Part shown: positions 34,270 through 43,967 of the stretch, piece by piece | Layout of the letters: the number at the start of each line of letters is the position of its first letter | Numbering within the stretch: the first letter of the stretch is position 1 | Assembly: GCF_015356855.1 (NCBI RefSeq) | Contig: NZ_ARXR01000003.1 | Coordinates: forward strand, 1 to 64,000 | Origin: Alloalcanivorax venustensis ISO4 | GTDB taxonomy: Bacteria; Pseudomonadota; Gammaproteobacteria; Pseudomonadales; Alcanivoracaceae | DNA: 64,000 bases | Direction of reading: 5' to 3' | Notes under the pieces: generated by a model | What the model was told of the DNA's origin: nothing | Database searches by the model: none | The model's input: only the letters and a program-made list of their open reading frames with translations | Position numbers and translations under genes: made by a program

Positions 34270-36054
34270 ATGTCCGCTATAGCCCAGCTGAAAGCAATGC
34301 CCGAAGCCCGTGCGGCCCTCAGGGAGATTTTGGGCCAGTTTGGTTGGGGCGCGTTGGCGATTGGTGGCGTCCGGGCCGCGTGGCGTAGCCGGCTTAAGCG
34401 ACAGGAGCTTCCGCGGCAATTCCTGCTTGCTCTATGGGAGCATTGGGGAGATCGTGAGGCGATTGTCGACGGTGATCGTCGGGTCACCTTCGGTCAATTC
34501 AGGGATCGAGTTCTCCGCCTGACCAATGGCCTGCACCGGCTGGGTATCGGCGAAGGCGAGGCGGTGGCCGAGGTGATGCACAACGGCGCGCCATGGTTCG
34601 AATTGATGCTGGCTTGTACGCTCAGGGACAATCCCATGCCGATGCTCAATTGGCATCTCCAGCCCAAGGAGTTGGCGGAATGTATCAACAAGGCCTCGCC
34701 AAAGGCTCTGGTATTGGGGGGCGCCTTTGTGGAACCGGTACAGTCGGTTCGTGATCAGTTGACCACCGTCGAACACTTCATCGTGGTTGATGCTGACGAG
34801 TTGCCCGAGGGTATGATCGCCTACGAGTCACTGATCCGGGACAGCCGGTCCATACTCCCAAGCGGCAAGCTGGGCATGGCCCCAAAGACCTACAGCGGCG
34901 GTACCACAGGGACGCCGAAATACATCAACATCGACCGGGACCGGCTGACATCGGATTCGGCCGAGGCGCGGCGGGGCGCCTCCAAGGAGGAGGTGACCCG
35001 GTTGGGGTTGATGCAGATATCGGCCTTTCATTTCTACAAGATCGGCAAAATCCGGGATCCGATCAGCAACAACATCCGCACGCTGATTCCGGGGCCGCTG
35101 TATCATGCCGGGGTACAGATCGCGGTGTTGCCGTTCTTTCTCGGCGGCACCGCGGTGCCCATGAGCAAGTTCGATCCCGAGCTCATGCTTAAACTTATTC
35201 AGGACGAGCGTATCAACTGGACCTTCGTCGCCCCGACCATGCTCGAGCGCATCCTGGCACTGCCCGAGGCTCTGAAGTCCCAATACGACCTTTCCAGCAT
35301 GCGGGTAATCATTTGCGCGGCGGCGCCTTGTCCGCCCAAGGTCAAGCGCGAGATCAACACGCTGTTCCGCCGCCAGGGAGCGTCGGATGATGTCTTCCAT
35401 GAATACTACGGCGCTTCGGAGAGCGGCCTGATCAGCGTTCTCGCCAGCGAGGACTACCAGGAGAACCCAAAGCGCTACGACAGCGTTGGCAAGCTGCGGG
35501 CGGCGGAATGCCGGATCTATGACGAGGAGACCGGCACCTGGACCCCACCCGGCAAGGAAGGGAAGGTGCTCGTGCGCTCCCCGATGGCCCTTGCGCTGAA
35601 CTACGTCGGCCTCAGCGAAGAGAAGATGAAGGAGAATTATATCGGGGTCGAGGGCAAGCTCTGGTACGACGATGGTCTGATTGGTTATGTGGACGAGGAT
35701 GGTTTTCTGTACCTGACTTCGCGGATCAAGGAAATGATCATCTCCGGCGGGGTGAATCTTTTCCCCAATGAGATCGAGACGGTTATCAAGCGGCATCCGG
35801 CGGTTCTTGACGTTGCCGTGGTGCGGGCGCCGGACAAGGACCTGGGCGAGGTGCCGGCGGCGGTAATTGAGCTCAAAGAGCACCAGCAGGCCACTCGCAA
35901 GGAGATCATCGAGCACTGCAAGACGGAGGGGTTGTACGGTTTCAAGCTGCCGAAGATCGTGGACTTTGGCGAGCTGCCCCGCAACTTGGCCGGCAAGCTA
36001 CCGAAAAAGCAGCTTGAGGAGAAATACTGGAAAGGTGTCGCCCGGCACGGTTAG
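34270..36054 (+). CDS. Acyl-CoA synthetase (FadD-like)
   Basis: A 594-residue ANL ligase, long for the family because of an N-terminal extension of about 45 residues before the AMP-binding domain. Motifs: P-loop TYSGGTTGTPKYINID, EYYGASESGL (A5), DDGLIGYVDEDGFLYLTSRIKEMIISGGVNLFPNEIE (A7-A8), and C-terminal NLAGKLPKKQLEEKYW with the catalytic Lys. It looks like the FadD-type ligases of bile-acid/steroid or terpenoid catabolic clusters, but the substrate is not fixed by sequence. GGAGATC precedes the ATG. An AraC-type site shared with the CYP153 locus lies upstream, hinting at co-regulation with alkane hydroxylation. Confidence 0.88.
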   Translation: MSAIAQLKAMPEARAALREILGQFGWGALAIGGVRAAWRSRLKRQELPRQFLLALWEHWGDREAIVDGDRRVTFGQFRDRVLRLTNGLHRLGIGEGEAVAEVMHNGAPWFELMLACTLRDNPMPMLNWHLQPKELAECINKASPKALVLGGAFVEPVQSVRDQLTTVEHFIVVDADELPEGMIAYESLIRDSRSILPSGKLGMAPKTYSGGTTGTPKYINIDRDRLTSDSAEARRGASKEEVTRLGLMQISAFHFYKIGKIRDPISNNIRTLIPGPLYHAGVQIAVLPFFLGGTAVPMSKFDPELMLKLIQDERINWTFVAPTMLERILALPEALKSQYDLSSMRVIICAAAPCPPKVKREINTLFRRQGASDDVFHEYYGASESGLISVLASEDYQENPKRYDSVGKLRAAECRIYDEETGTWTPPGKEGKVLVRSPMALALNYVGLSEEKMKENYIGVEGKLWYDDGLIGYVDEDGFLYLTSRIKEMIISGGVNLFPNEIETVIKRHPAVLDVAVVRAPDKDLGEVPAAVIELKEHQQATRKEIIEHCKTEGLYGFKLPKIVDFGELPRNLAGKLPKKQLEEKYWKGVARHG

Positions 36055-36257
36055 CGGGCTGTTGGAAATGCCTTGCGCGCTCTGGCTGTTACCGACCTGT
36101 CAATCTTGTATAGGATCCGGCCGGCTCCCGGCTGATCATGGAGAACGTCAACCACGGGCGCATCTATCGCGAGGTGGGGTCAACGCCAGCGGCGGCGGCC
36201 CCGGGGACTGGCGATATCGCCATCCGGCTGACGGAAGCCCGGTGACGTGAATCGCAT

Positions 36258-37418
<1,161 letters not shown>

Positions 37419-37422
37419 GGCC

Positions 37423-38247
37423 TCACATTGAGAACCCGCCGCCACAGAGCAGCGTCTGACCGCTGATGTAGTTCGACTCCGGAGTGCAAAACAGATAGAC
37501 GGCCCCGGCGGCCTCGGCCGGCGTGCCGGCGCGACCGAGCGGCACCATGGCCTCCATGGTCTTGAGCAGATCGGGGTTGACGCCCACCTTGATCTTGCGG
37601 CCTTCCACATCGATGCTCGCATCAGAGCCTGCTTCCGCCTCTGTGAGGCGCGTTTTGATCAGTCCGAAGGCCACGCAGTTGACGTTCACCTTGAGCCTGC
37701 CCCATTCCTTGGACATCGCCTTGGTCAGGCCGATCACCGCCGCCTTGGCGGCCGAATAGTTGGCCTGTCCAGCGTTGCCGCCGGTGCCGGCGATCGAGGC
37801 GATGTTGACCACCTTACGGAATACCTCGCGCCCTTCGGCGGCTTCTTTCTTGGCCTGCACGCGAAAGTATTCGGAGGCCGCGCGCAGAATGCGAAAGGGC
37901 GCCGTGGCGTGCACGTCCATGATCGCCTGCCACTGCTCATCGCTCATTTTCTGAATCACGTTGTCCCAGGTGTAGCCGGCGTTGTTGACGATGATGTCCA
38001 GACCGCCCAGCTGTTCGATTGCCGTGTTCACAAAGCGTTCGGCAAAATCCTCCTGTGTCACGCTGCCGATGCAGGCCACGGCCCTGCCGCCGGCGTCCTT
38101 GATCGCCGCGACCGTTTCCTCCGCCGGGGCGGCATCAAGATCGTTGACTACCACGCTGGCGCCTTCGGCGGCGAGTTTGAGGGCGATTTCCCGGCCTATC
38201 CCGCGCCCTGAGCCGCTGACGATGGCCACTTTATCTTGAAGTTTCAT
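37423..38247 (-). CDS. SDR, FabG/3-hydroxyacyl-CoA dehydrogenase type
   Basis: A 274-residue classical SDR: SGSGRGIGREIALKLA at residues 11-26, NNAGYTWDN, catalytic Ser in NIASIAG, and YSAAK. Acidic residues after strand 2 (NDLDAAP) point to NAD(H). An insertion at about residues 200-220 (AEAGSDASIDVEGRKIKVGV) is typical of the FabG-like 3-hydroxyacyl-CoA dehydrogenases that accompany a MaoC hydratase. With the MaoC pair upstream and the thiolase, it supplies the third step of a beta-oxidation cycle. Confidence 0.88.
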   Translation of the reverse strand: MKLQDKVAIVSGSGRGIGREIALKLAAEGASVVVNDLDAAPAEETVAAIKDAGGRAVACIGSVTQEDFAERFVNTAIEQLGGLDIIVNNAGYTWDNVIQKMSDEQWQAIMDVHATAPFRILRAASEYFRVQAKKEAAEGREVFRKVVNIASIAGTGGNAGQANYSAAKAAVIGLTKAMSKEWGRLKVNVNCVAFGLIKTRLTEAEAGSDASIDVEGRKIKVGVNPDLLKTMEAMVPLGRAGTPAEAAGAVYLFCTPESNYISGQTLLCGGGFSM

Positions 38248-38285
38248 ACGCAGTCCTGCTTTGTTGGTGATGGAAAGGACGTGTT

Positions 38286-38705
38286 TCAGGCCAGCGCCAC
38301 CAGGGCGTCGCCGGCGAGCTTGACTTCACCCTGTTTATCGACCACGCCGATCTCGAGCCGGGCCAGTGTTTCGTGGCCGTCCTCGGTGATTTCAACGATC
38401 TTGCCGGTGCAACTCAGCCGTGCGCCGACTGGCGTGATGGCGGCGAAGCGGACCGAGAACCGGCGCAGCCGGGTCTGCGGTGCCCACTGGGTCAGAAAGC
38501 GGCCCAAATAGGCCATCGGCAGCATGCCGTGCGCGAACACGTCCGGCATGCCAGAGGCCTTGGCAAAGTCGATGTCAATGTGGATCGGGTTGTGGTCACC
38601 CGAGGCGCCGGCGAACAGTGCCAGCGTCGCGCGCGTGATGGGCGGAAGCTCGAGTGGCGGAAGCGCCTGGCCGACCTTGACCTGGTCACGAGTGGGGGCG
38701 TTCAT
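38286..38705 (-). CDS. MaoC-family (R)-hydratase subunit
   Basis: A 139-residue hot-dog hydratase with an intact hydratase-2 motif: LFAGASGDHNPIHIDIDFA, containing the catalytic Asp and His, then GMPDVFAHGM. It hydrates 2-enoyl-CoA to 3-hydroxyacyl-CoA. Its start overlaps the stop of the next-upstream gene by four bases. That gene encodes a MaoC_dehydrat_N-type partner without the motif, so the two probably form a heteromeric hydratase like mycobacterial HadAB or the steroid hydratase ChsH1-ChsH2. Confidence 0.88.
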   Translation of the reverse strand: MNAPTRDQVKVGQALPPLELPPITRATLALFAGASGDHNPIHIDIDFAKASGMPDVFAHGMLPMAYLGRFLTQWAPQTRLRRFSVRFAAITPVGARLSCTGKIVEITEDGHETLARLEIGVVDKQGEVKLAGDALVALA

Positions 38706-39160
38706 GCTGCGTTCTCCTGCGGGTTGCGGACGACGATCACGCTGCGTGCCTCGAGCACGGTCTCGCCAGTCGCGTCCTTGATCAGCGAATCCTTGACGAT
38801 GAATTCGAGCGCACCGCTCTTCTTGCCGTAGATGTCGCTAATCTTTGACTCGACGCTGAGCACGTCGCCGGCACATACCGGCGCGTGATAGGTGAAGCTT
38901 TGCTCGCCGTGCAGGATGCGTCCGATCGGCACGTTCAGCGTTTCGAGCAACGTGGTCATGGTTCCGGCATCGAGGTCGGCGCCCATCAGAAAGGTTGGTG
39001 GTGCCGGCAGGCTACGGTAGCCGGCTGCCCGGGCCGCAGACTCGTCGAGGTACTCGGGCCGCGTTTCGCCGGTGGCTTTGGCGAAAAAACGTAACCGCCC
39101 CTTCTCGACCTCGAAGCTGACGGTCGGCAGGCGCAGCCCGATGTGTTTAGTGTCGATCAT
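38702..39160 (-). CDS. MaoC-like (FAS1-type dehydratase N) partner subunit
   Basis: A 152-residue hot-dog protein of the MaoC_dehydrat_N type (PF13452), with KATGETRPEYLDESAARAAGYRSLPAPPTFLMGADL, the hydratase motif region lacking the catalytic Asp-His pair, and later RILHGEQSFTYHAPVCAGDVL. Such subunits provide substrate binding for a catalytic MaoC partner; here the partner gene overlaps by four bases. It lies 12 bases after the thiolase gene in operon D. Confidence 0.86.
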   Translation of the reverse strand: MIDTKHIGLRLPTVSFEVEKGRLRFFAKATGETRPEYLDESAARAAGYRSLPAPPTFLMGADLDAGTMTTLLETLNVPIGRILHGEQSFTYHAPVCAGDVLSVESKISDIYGKKSGALEFIVKDSLIKDATGETVLEARSVIVVRNPQENAA

Positions 39161-39172
39161 AGTTCGTCCTCT

Positions 39173-40354
39173 TCAGGTGGCCTGGTACATCGTCACCACG
39201 CAGGCGCCGCCCAGGCCGAGATTGTGTTGGAGCGCAATGCGCGCGCCTTCGACCTGGCGGTCCGCGGCCTGTCCTCGCAGCTGTTGGACCAGCTCGGTGC
39301 ATTGCGCCAACCCGGTGGCGCCCAATGGATGACCCTTGGAAAGCAGCCCGCCCGAGGGGTTGGTAACCACGCGCCCACCGTGGGTGTTGTCGCCGTCCTC
39401 GACCATCTGCTCGCCGCCACCTTCCGGCGCCAGCCGTAGTGCTTCATAAGTCAGCAGCTCGTTGGTGGCGAAGCAGTCGTGCAGTTCCACGGCGTCGAGC
39501 TCCTCCGGACCGATGCCAGCGGTCTCGTAAACCTGATCGGCGGCGGTGCGCGTCATGTCATAGCCGACCAGTTGCATCATGTTGCGCGCCTCGAACGTGC
39601 TCGGTGTGTCGGTGGTCATCGCCTGCGCCAGGATGCGCACTCGGTGATCGAGAGCGTTGGCCCTGGCGAAGGCTTCGGAGCAGACGATGGCCGCCGCCGC
39701 GCCGCAGGTCGGCGGGCAGGCCATCAGGCGGGTCATTGGGCCGATCAACACCGGGGAGTCCATCACTTCCTCCACTGTCACTTCCTTGCGGAACAGCGCC
39801 ACCGGGTTGCGCGCGGCATGCCGGCTCGCCTTAGCGCGTATTTTGGCGAAGGTCTCCGCCTTGGTGCCGTACTTGTCCATGTGCGCCATGCCCGCGCCGC
39901 CAAAATAGCGGATCGCCAGCGGCACCTCGGGCTGTCCCACCAGGTCCTCGCAGATCCGGTCAAAGGGTTCGAAGGGGGTCGGCCGGTCGTTGTAGTAGCT
40001 GCCCAGCGCTCCCGGCTTCATTTGCTCGAAGCCCAGGGCGATCACGCAGTCGGCGGCGCCGGACTCCACCGCCTGGCGCGCCAGGAACAGGGCGGTCGAG
40101 CCGGTGGAACAATTGTTGTTGACGTTGATCACGGGAATGCCGGTCATGCCGATTGGATAGAGCGCTCGCTGGCCGCAGGTGGAATCGCCATAGACATAGC
40201 CCACGTAGGCTTGCTCCACCTTGGCGTAGTCCAGCCCGGCATCGGCCAGGGCCTGACGCGCCGCCTCGGCACCCATCTGGTAGTAGGGCGCGCTGGCGCC
40301 GGGTTTCGCGAACGGCACCATGCCGACGCCGCTGATCACCGCTGTGTGTTTCAT
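39173..40354 (-). CDS. SCP2/lipid-transfer-type thiolase
   Basis: A 393-residue SCP-x-type thiolase (acetyl- or propionyl-CoA forming). The nucleophilic Cys is in NVNNNCSTGS (about residue 82), the His-containing motif is HDCFATNE, and the C-terminal NPSGGLLSKGHPLGATGLAQ is complete, so it should be active, unlike the thiolase-like protein at 42462. Proteins of this type commonly cleave 3-ketoacyl-CoAs with bulky or branched tails, such as sterol side chains. Operon position between the MaoC pair and an alpha/beta hydrolase supports a beta-oxidation role. Confidence 0.9.
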   Translation of the reverse strand: MKHTAVISGVGMVPFAKPGASAPYYQMGAEAARQALADAGLDYAKVEQAYVGYVYGDSTCGQRALYPIGMTGIPVINVNNNCSTGSTALFLARQAVESGAADCVIALGFEQMKPGALGSYYNDRPTPFEPFDRICEDLVGQPEVPLAIRYFGGAGMAHMDKYGTKAETFAKIRAKASRHAARNPVALFRKEVTVEEVMDSPVLIGPMTRLMACPPTCGAAAAIVCSEAFARANALDHRVRILAQAMTTDTPSTFEARNMMQLVGYDMTRTAADQVYETAGIGPEELDAVELHDCFATNELLTYEALRLAPEGGGEQMVEDGDNTHGGRVVTNPSGGLLSKGHPLGATGLAQCTELVQQLRGQAADRQVEGARIALQHNLGLGGACVVTMYQAT

Positions 40355-40371
40355 GCTTTTCTCCTTACCCT

Positions 40372-41286
40372 CTAGGTATCACCGTGCATTGCTTGTCGCA
40401 CTGCATCCCGCACCACTTCCGGTCGCTCCATGGGCAGAAAATGGGTTGTTCCAGCCAGAACGTTCAACTCGGCGGAGGGTAGCAAGGCATGTAGGCGCCG
40501 GCGCGCCCTTGGCGAGAAGGTTGAGGCGCGTTCCGCGGCCAGTACGACCATCGGACACCGCAATCGTCGGACGGCGGGCCAGGGGTTGTGTTCGGTATGG
40601 GCAAAGGTGGTGCTTTCCCATTCCGGCGTACAGGCCAAGCGAAAACGATCATCATGGGCCACGAGGCCGTGCTCAACGTAGTTTTCCAGCCATGCTTCCG
40701 GCCAGGTTCTGAAGCCACCACGGCCACGAAAGTTCTCCAGTGCGGCGGCGCGCGAGTCAAACACCCTGCGGCGACGTGCGGCTCCGGCGGCCAGTGAAAA
40801 CCGCTGTGACTGGCGTAGCAGCTTGGCCGACCACAATCGCCAGCCCTGCCAGGGATCCATGATCACCGGTTCCGCCAGGATCAAGCCCCGCACCTTGTCC
40901 GGTCGTCGGGCCGCGGCCATGATACTGGTCGTGGCACCGATCGAATGACCCGCAAGCCAGACAGGCTCATCCAGACTTTCCAGCCAAGCGACAAGGTCTT
41001 CGTAGTACGTTTCCCAACCGCGGAATGTTTTAATATCGGCCGCCTCGGCGCTGGCCCCGTGGCCCCGCATATCCCAGGCCAGCACGTTGCAATCGTCAGC
41101 CAATTCGTCGAGCAGCGAGCGGTAAACCTGGCTATGGAAGCCCGTCGCATGGGCCCAATGCAGGGTGGGGCGTTCGCGCGATCCGGGCCAGCGCCACAGC
41201 GCGATTTGCCGCCCGTCCGGGGCAGTGAATCCGTCACGCTCGATCACGTCACGCGTCTCAGTAGGATTTGGGTAAGCCAAGGACAT
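40372..41286 (-). CDS. Alpha/beta hydrolase
   Basis: A 304-residue alpha/beta hydrolase with HWAHATGFHSQVYR (oxyanion region), WDMRGHGAS, nucleophile elbow GHSIGA (Ser) and C-terminal His in GTTHFLPMERP. It is similar in layout to the MhpC/haloalkane-dehalogenase-like group but without a halide-binding pair that I can point to, so it is called only as an esterase/lipase-like enzyme. I use the ATG at 41286 (MSLAYPNP), which overlaps the 3' end of the upstream acyl-CoA dehydrogenase gene by 29 bases. This is the second hydrolase of operon D, besides the HSL-type one. Confidence 0.85.
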   Translation of the reverse strand: MSLAYPNPTETRDVIERDGFTAPDGRQIALWRWPGSRERPTLHWAHATGFHSQVYRSLLDELADDCNVLAWDMRGHGASAEAADIKTFRGWETYYEDLVAWLESLDEPVWLAGHSIGATTSIMAAARRPDKVRGLILAEPVIMDPWQGWRLWSAKLLRQSQRFSLAAGAARRRRVFDSRAAALENFRGRGGFRTWPEAWLENYVEHGLVAHDDRFRLACTPEWESTTFAHTEHNPWPAVRRLRCPMVVLAAERASTFSPRARRRLHALLPSAELNVLAGTTHFLPMERPEVVRDAVRQAMHGDT

Positions 41287-42442
41287 GTTCTCCGATGTAG
41301 TTGAGCAGCATTTCGTTGTTGATTGGTGCAACCTCCATTAACCGTGCCGAAGGCCATAGCGTGATGATGTCGTAGTCCCGGTCGAAACCGTAGCCGCCGT
41401 GGGTCTGCAGGGCGGCCTCGACGGCTTTGACCGCCGCGCGAGAACCCAGCAATTTCGCCATGTTGGCATGAGAACCGGCATCGCCACCGGCGTCGAACGT
41501 CGCAGCCGCGTGGATCATCATCAGCCGTGCTGCCTCCAATTCGGCCTTGGCCTCGGCCAGCCGGTGCTGTATAGCCTGATAACCCCCGATGGGGGTGCCG
41601 AAAGGTTTGCGTTCGTTGGCGTAGGCCACTGCCTTTTTGAGAGCGTAATTGCCCAGGCCCACGGACATGGCGGTGACCAGCAGGCGCTCCGAATTCAGCG
41701 CCTCGAACATTCCGGCCAGGCCCTGTCCCGGGTTGCCGATCAAGCGACCCGCGTCGAGTTTGACGTCATCGAAAAAAACCAGGTATTGCCGCTCCGGCCA
41801 ACCGACGTCGATATTCAGGGGCTGTAGTTCCACGCCGGGCGCGTCGGTATCCACCACGAACAAGGACATACCCTCGGTGCGTCGTTTGACTTCGCCGGCT
41901 TTTTGGGTGCGGGCCACGACCAGCATTCGATCGGCGTCCGCCGCACCGGAAATAAAAACCTTGCGCCCGGTCAGCCGATAGCCGTCACCATCCGGTGTCG
42001 CCAGCGTGGACATCGCGAAGCTGTTGGTCCCGGCATCCGGCTCGGTGATTGCGAAGCACAGTTTCTCGGCCCCGCTGATTGTCGGCTTGACGAACCGCTC
42101 TATTTGCCCGGGTGTGCCATTGCGGATGATCGGCACTCGCGCAAACCCAGTGAGCAACAGCATGGGCAGCACCAGCCCGGCCTCGGCCAGCGTTTCCATC
42201 AGCGCGACTAGTTCCACCTGGCCGCCGCCCGAGCCCCCCAGGTCCTCGGGAATGGTGATGCCAAGCAGCCCATATTCGCCCAGCGCTTCCCAGGCCTCCT
42301 GAGGGAATCGGTGATTATCGATGCATTCGCGCATGTATTCCCGGGAAAAGCCTTCGCTCACGACGCGGGTGGCCTCGCGAATGTCACGCATGCGTTCGGC
42401 TACGCGCGCTTGGTCGAACTGGGCTTCGGACGCGATGCTCAT
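41258..42442 (-). CDS. Acyl-CoA dehydrogenase
   Basis: A 394-residue acyl-CoA dehydrogenase. It carries FAITEPDAGTNSFAMSTLA (FAD/substrate motif), YANERKPFGTPIGGYQAIQHRLAEAKAELEAARL, and QTHGGYGFDRDYDIITLWPSARLMEVAPINNEMLLNYI at the C-terminus. It is closest in style to FadE12-type single-chain enzymes. The ATG at 42442 follows GGGGGAG; translation from an upstream in-frame start would run into unrelated sequence. It is the second dehydrogenase of operon D, giving the operon two different chain specificities or steps. Confidence 0.9.
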   Translation of the reverse strand: MSIASEAQFDQARVAERMRDIREATRVVSEGFSREYMRECIDNHRFPQEAWEALGEYGLLGITIPEDLGGSGGGQVELVALMETLAEAGLVLPMLLLTGFARVPIIRNGTPGQIERFVKPTISGAEKLCFAITEPDAGTNSFAMSTLATPDGDGYRLTGRKVFISGAADADRMLVVARTQKAGEVKRRTEGMSLFVVDTDAPGVELQPLNIDVGWPERQYLVFFDDVKLDAGRLIGNPGQGLAGMFEALNSERLLVTAMSVGLGNYALKKAVAYANERKPFGTPIGGYQAIQHRLAEAKAELEAARLMMIHAAATFDAGGDAGSHANMAKLLGSRAAVKAVEAALQTHGGYGFDRDYDIITLWPSARLMEVAPINNEMLLNYIGEHVLGLPKSY

Positions 42443-42461
42443 TATCGTCTCCCCCTTGCGC

Positions 42462-43967
42462 TCACCCCTCCGGGGTAAATAGGTTGCGTTTGCCATCGTG
42501 GTGCACGCGGCCCGTGCGATTGAGAAATTCCTCGTTCGTCATGGCATCGAGCAGGTCCGTGTCGGTGGGAGTGTTGGCAACAAAGCGCCGGCCATCGCTC
42601 AGGCGGCCCAGCACAATACCCTGGACCGGGCGGTCGGCGCGGTCGTGCATGACAGTGTAGGTCTCGATGCGGGCCTTGCCCTGCGCCTGCTCCACCACGT
42701 CCACGATGGGGCCGGCGTCGATCTCGGCTTGCAGTCCGGCCGGATCGATCGGCCGCCAACCGCCGACGGGCGGTCTTCCGCCGTAGAGCCCCAGCGAATG
42801 CTTGCTCATGTACCAGCCCACGCCGCTGACCAATCCGTTGGTGCTTCGGTCGGCGCGGATACGGTTCATGATCTCGGCGATGGCGTGGGTGCAATAGTTG
42901 TTGCCGGGCCCGCCATGGTAAGCCAAGCCACCTGTGACGGTCAGTGGCCGGGGATCATGCACGGAGATACCCAGCGCATCGCGCGCCATCTGTACAGCGC
43001 TGGGGAAACAGCTGTACAGGTCCAGGTGATCGATCGCGTCGATCCCGAGTCCGCTGGTCGCGGCCAGCCGCTCGCCGCAGGCGGTGATCGCCGGCGAGCG
43101 GGACAGATCCGCCCGCTGGGAGACGAACCAGTGATCGTGGCCGTTTGCCGCGGCCAGGGGGTACACCCAGCGTTCAGGCTCGATGCCCAGCCGCCGGGCC
43201 TTGGCCGCCGACATCATCACCAGCGCGGCGGCCTGATCCACCGCGATGAGGGCGTTCATGTGCTTGGTGTAGGGCGCGCCGACCATGCGATTTTTGGGTG
43301 AGCGCTCGGCGATGTCGGCCGCCGATAAGGGTTCGCGGCGCCAGGCTCGCGGATTGTCGACCGCGACGGCGTTGAATCGGGCATAGAATTCGCCCAGCAT
43401 TCGTCGGTGCTCGACTGGGTTAAGGCCGTAGCGGCCCCGCAGCGCCTGCTCGAACAACGGATAAATCTGGATGGGCAGATTGAGCCCGTGGCGTTGTTCC
43501 GCCGAATTGGTCGGCTCGCGGTCATCGCCGAGCAGTCGCGGACCCTCGCCGGTGGCGGTGTCCAGCACTCCGGACAGGCCGGCGCCCTTGCCGCGCATCT
43601 GTGTGGCAAGCGCCTCGCCGCCCGCGATCAAGATACAATCGAGACCACCGGCGGCGATGCGATCGGCATAGTAACCGACCAGCCATTGACCCATGTTCCC
43701 GCCTATGGGTGTGTAGAAGCGCTCGCCGGGGTCGATGCCCAGATGCCGCGCCAGGGTGGACGGGGCATCGGAATAAGACGGCGCCAATATGTTGAGACAC
43801 GTTAACGACTGGATCTGACCCAGAACCCCGGTCACACCGCAGTCCGCCGCCGCGGCTCGGGCAGCCTCGGCGACCAGGCCTATGGGGGTGCGCTCGGTAT
43901 CCGGTTCGCGCGCGCTGATCTGGCCGGCGCCGACCAGCACCGGTGTTGTTTCCTCATGAGTCGTCAT
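42462..43967 (-). CDS. Thiolase-like protein (TLP1 type) lacking the catalytic Cys
   Basis: A 501-residue protein with the double thiolase fold and a C-terminal extra domain (about residues 410-501), the layout of mycobacterial thiolase-like protein 1 (TLP1). Where real thiolases have NNNCSTGS, this one has TPIGGNMGQW; the HDCFA motif is LYSCFPS; and the GHPLGA motif is replaced by AYHGGPGNNYCTHAI. It therefore lacks the nucleophilic Cys and part of the acid-base set and should not be a normal thiolase. It may bind acyl-CoA or catalyse another C-C bond step. It starts four bases inside the end of the BVMO gene, so it is translationally coupled. Confidence 0.85.
   Translation of the reverse strand: MTTHEETTPVLVGAGQISAREPDTERTPIGLVAEAARAAAADCGVTGVLGQIQSLTCLNILAPSYSDAPSTLARHLGIDPGERFYTPIGGNMGQWLVGYYADRIAAGGLDCILIAGGEALATQMRGKGAGLSGVLDTATGEGPRLLGDDREPTNSAEQRHGLNLPIQIYPLFEQALRGRYGLNPVEHRRMLGEFYARFNAVAVDNPRAWRREPLSAADIAERSPKNRMVGAPYTKHMNALIAVDQAAALVMMSAAKARRLGIEPERWVYPLAAANGHDHWFVSQRADLSRSPAITACGERLAATSGLGIDAIDHLDLYSCFPSAVQMARDALGISVHDPRPLTVTGGLAYHGGPGNNYCTHAIAEIMNRIRADRSTNGLVSGVGWYMSKHSLGLYGGRPPVGGWRPIDPAGLQAEIDAGPIVDVVEQAQGKARIETYTVMHDRADRPVQGIVLGRLSDGRRFVANTPTDTDLLDAMTNEEFLNRTGRVHHDGKRNLFTPEG

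Noticed and set aside
32310-36054. Unusual P-loops (SGTESNPKG, SGGTTGTPKY) in two CoA ligases as signs of inactivity
   Set aside because: Both still fit the general AMP-binding pattern and keep the A5, A7-A8 motifs and the C-terminal Lys.
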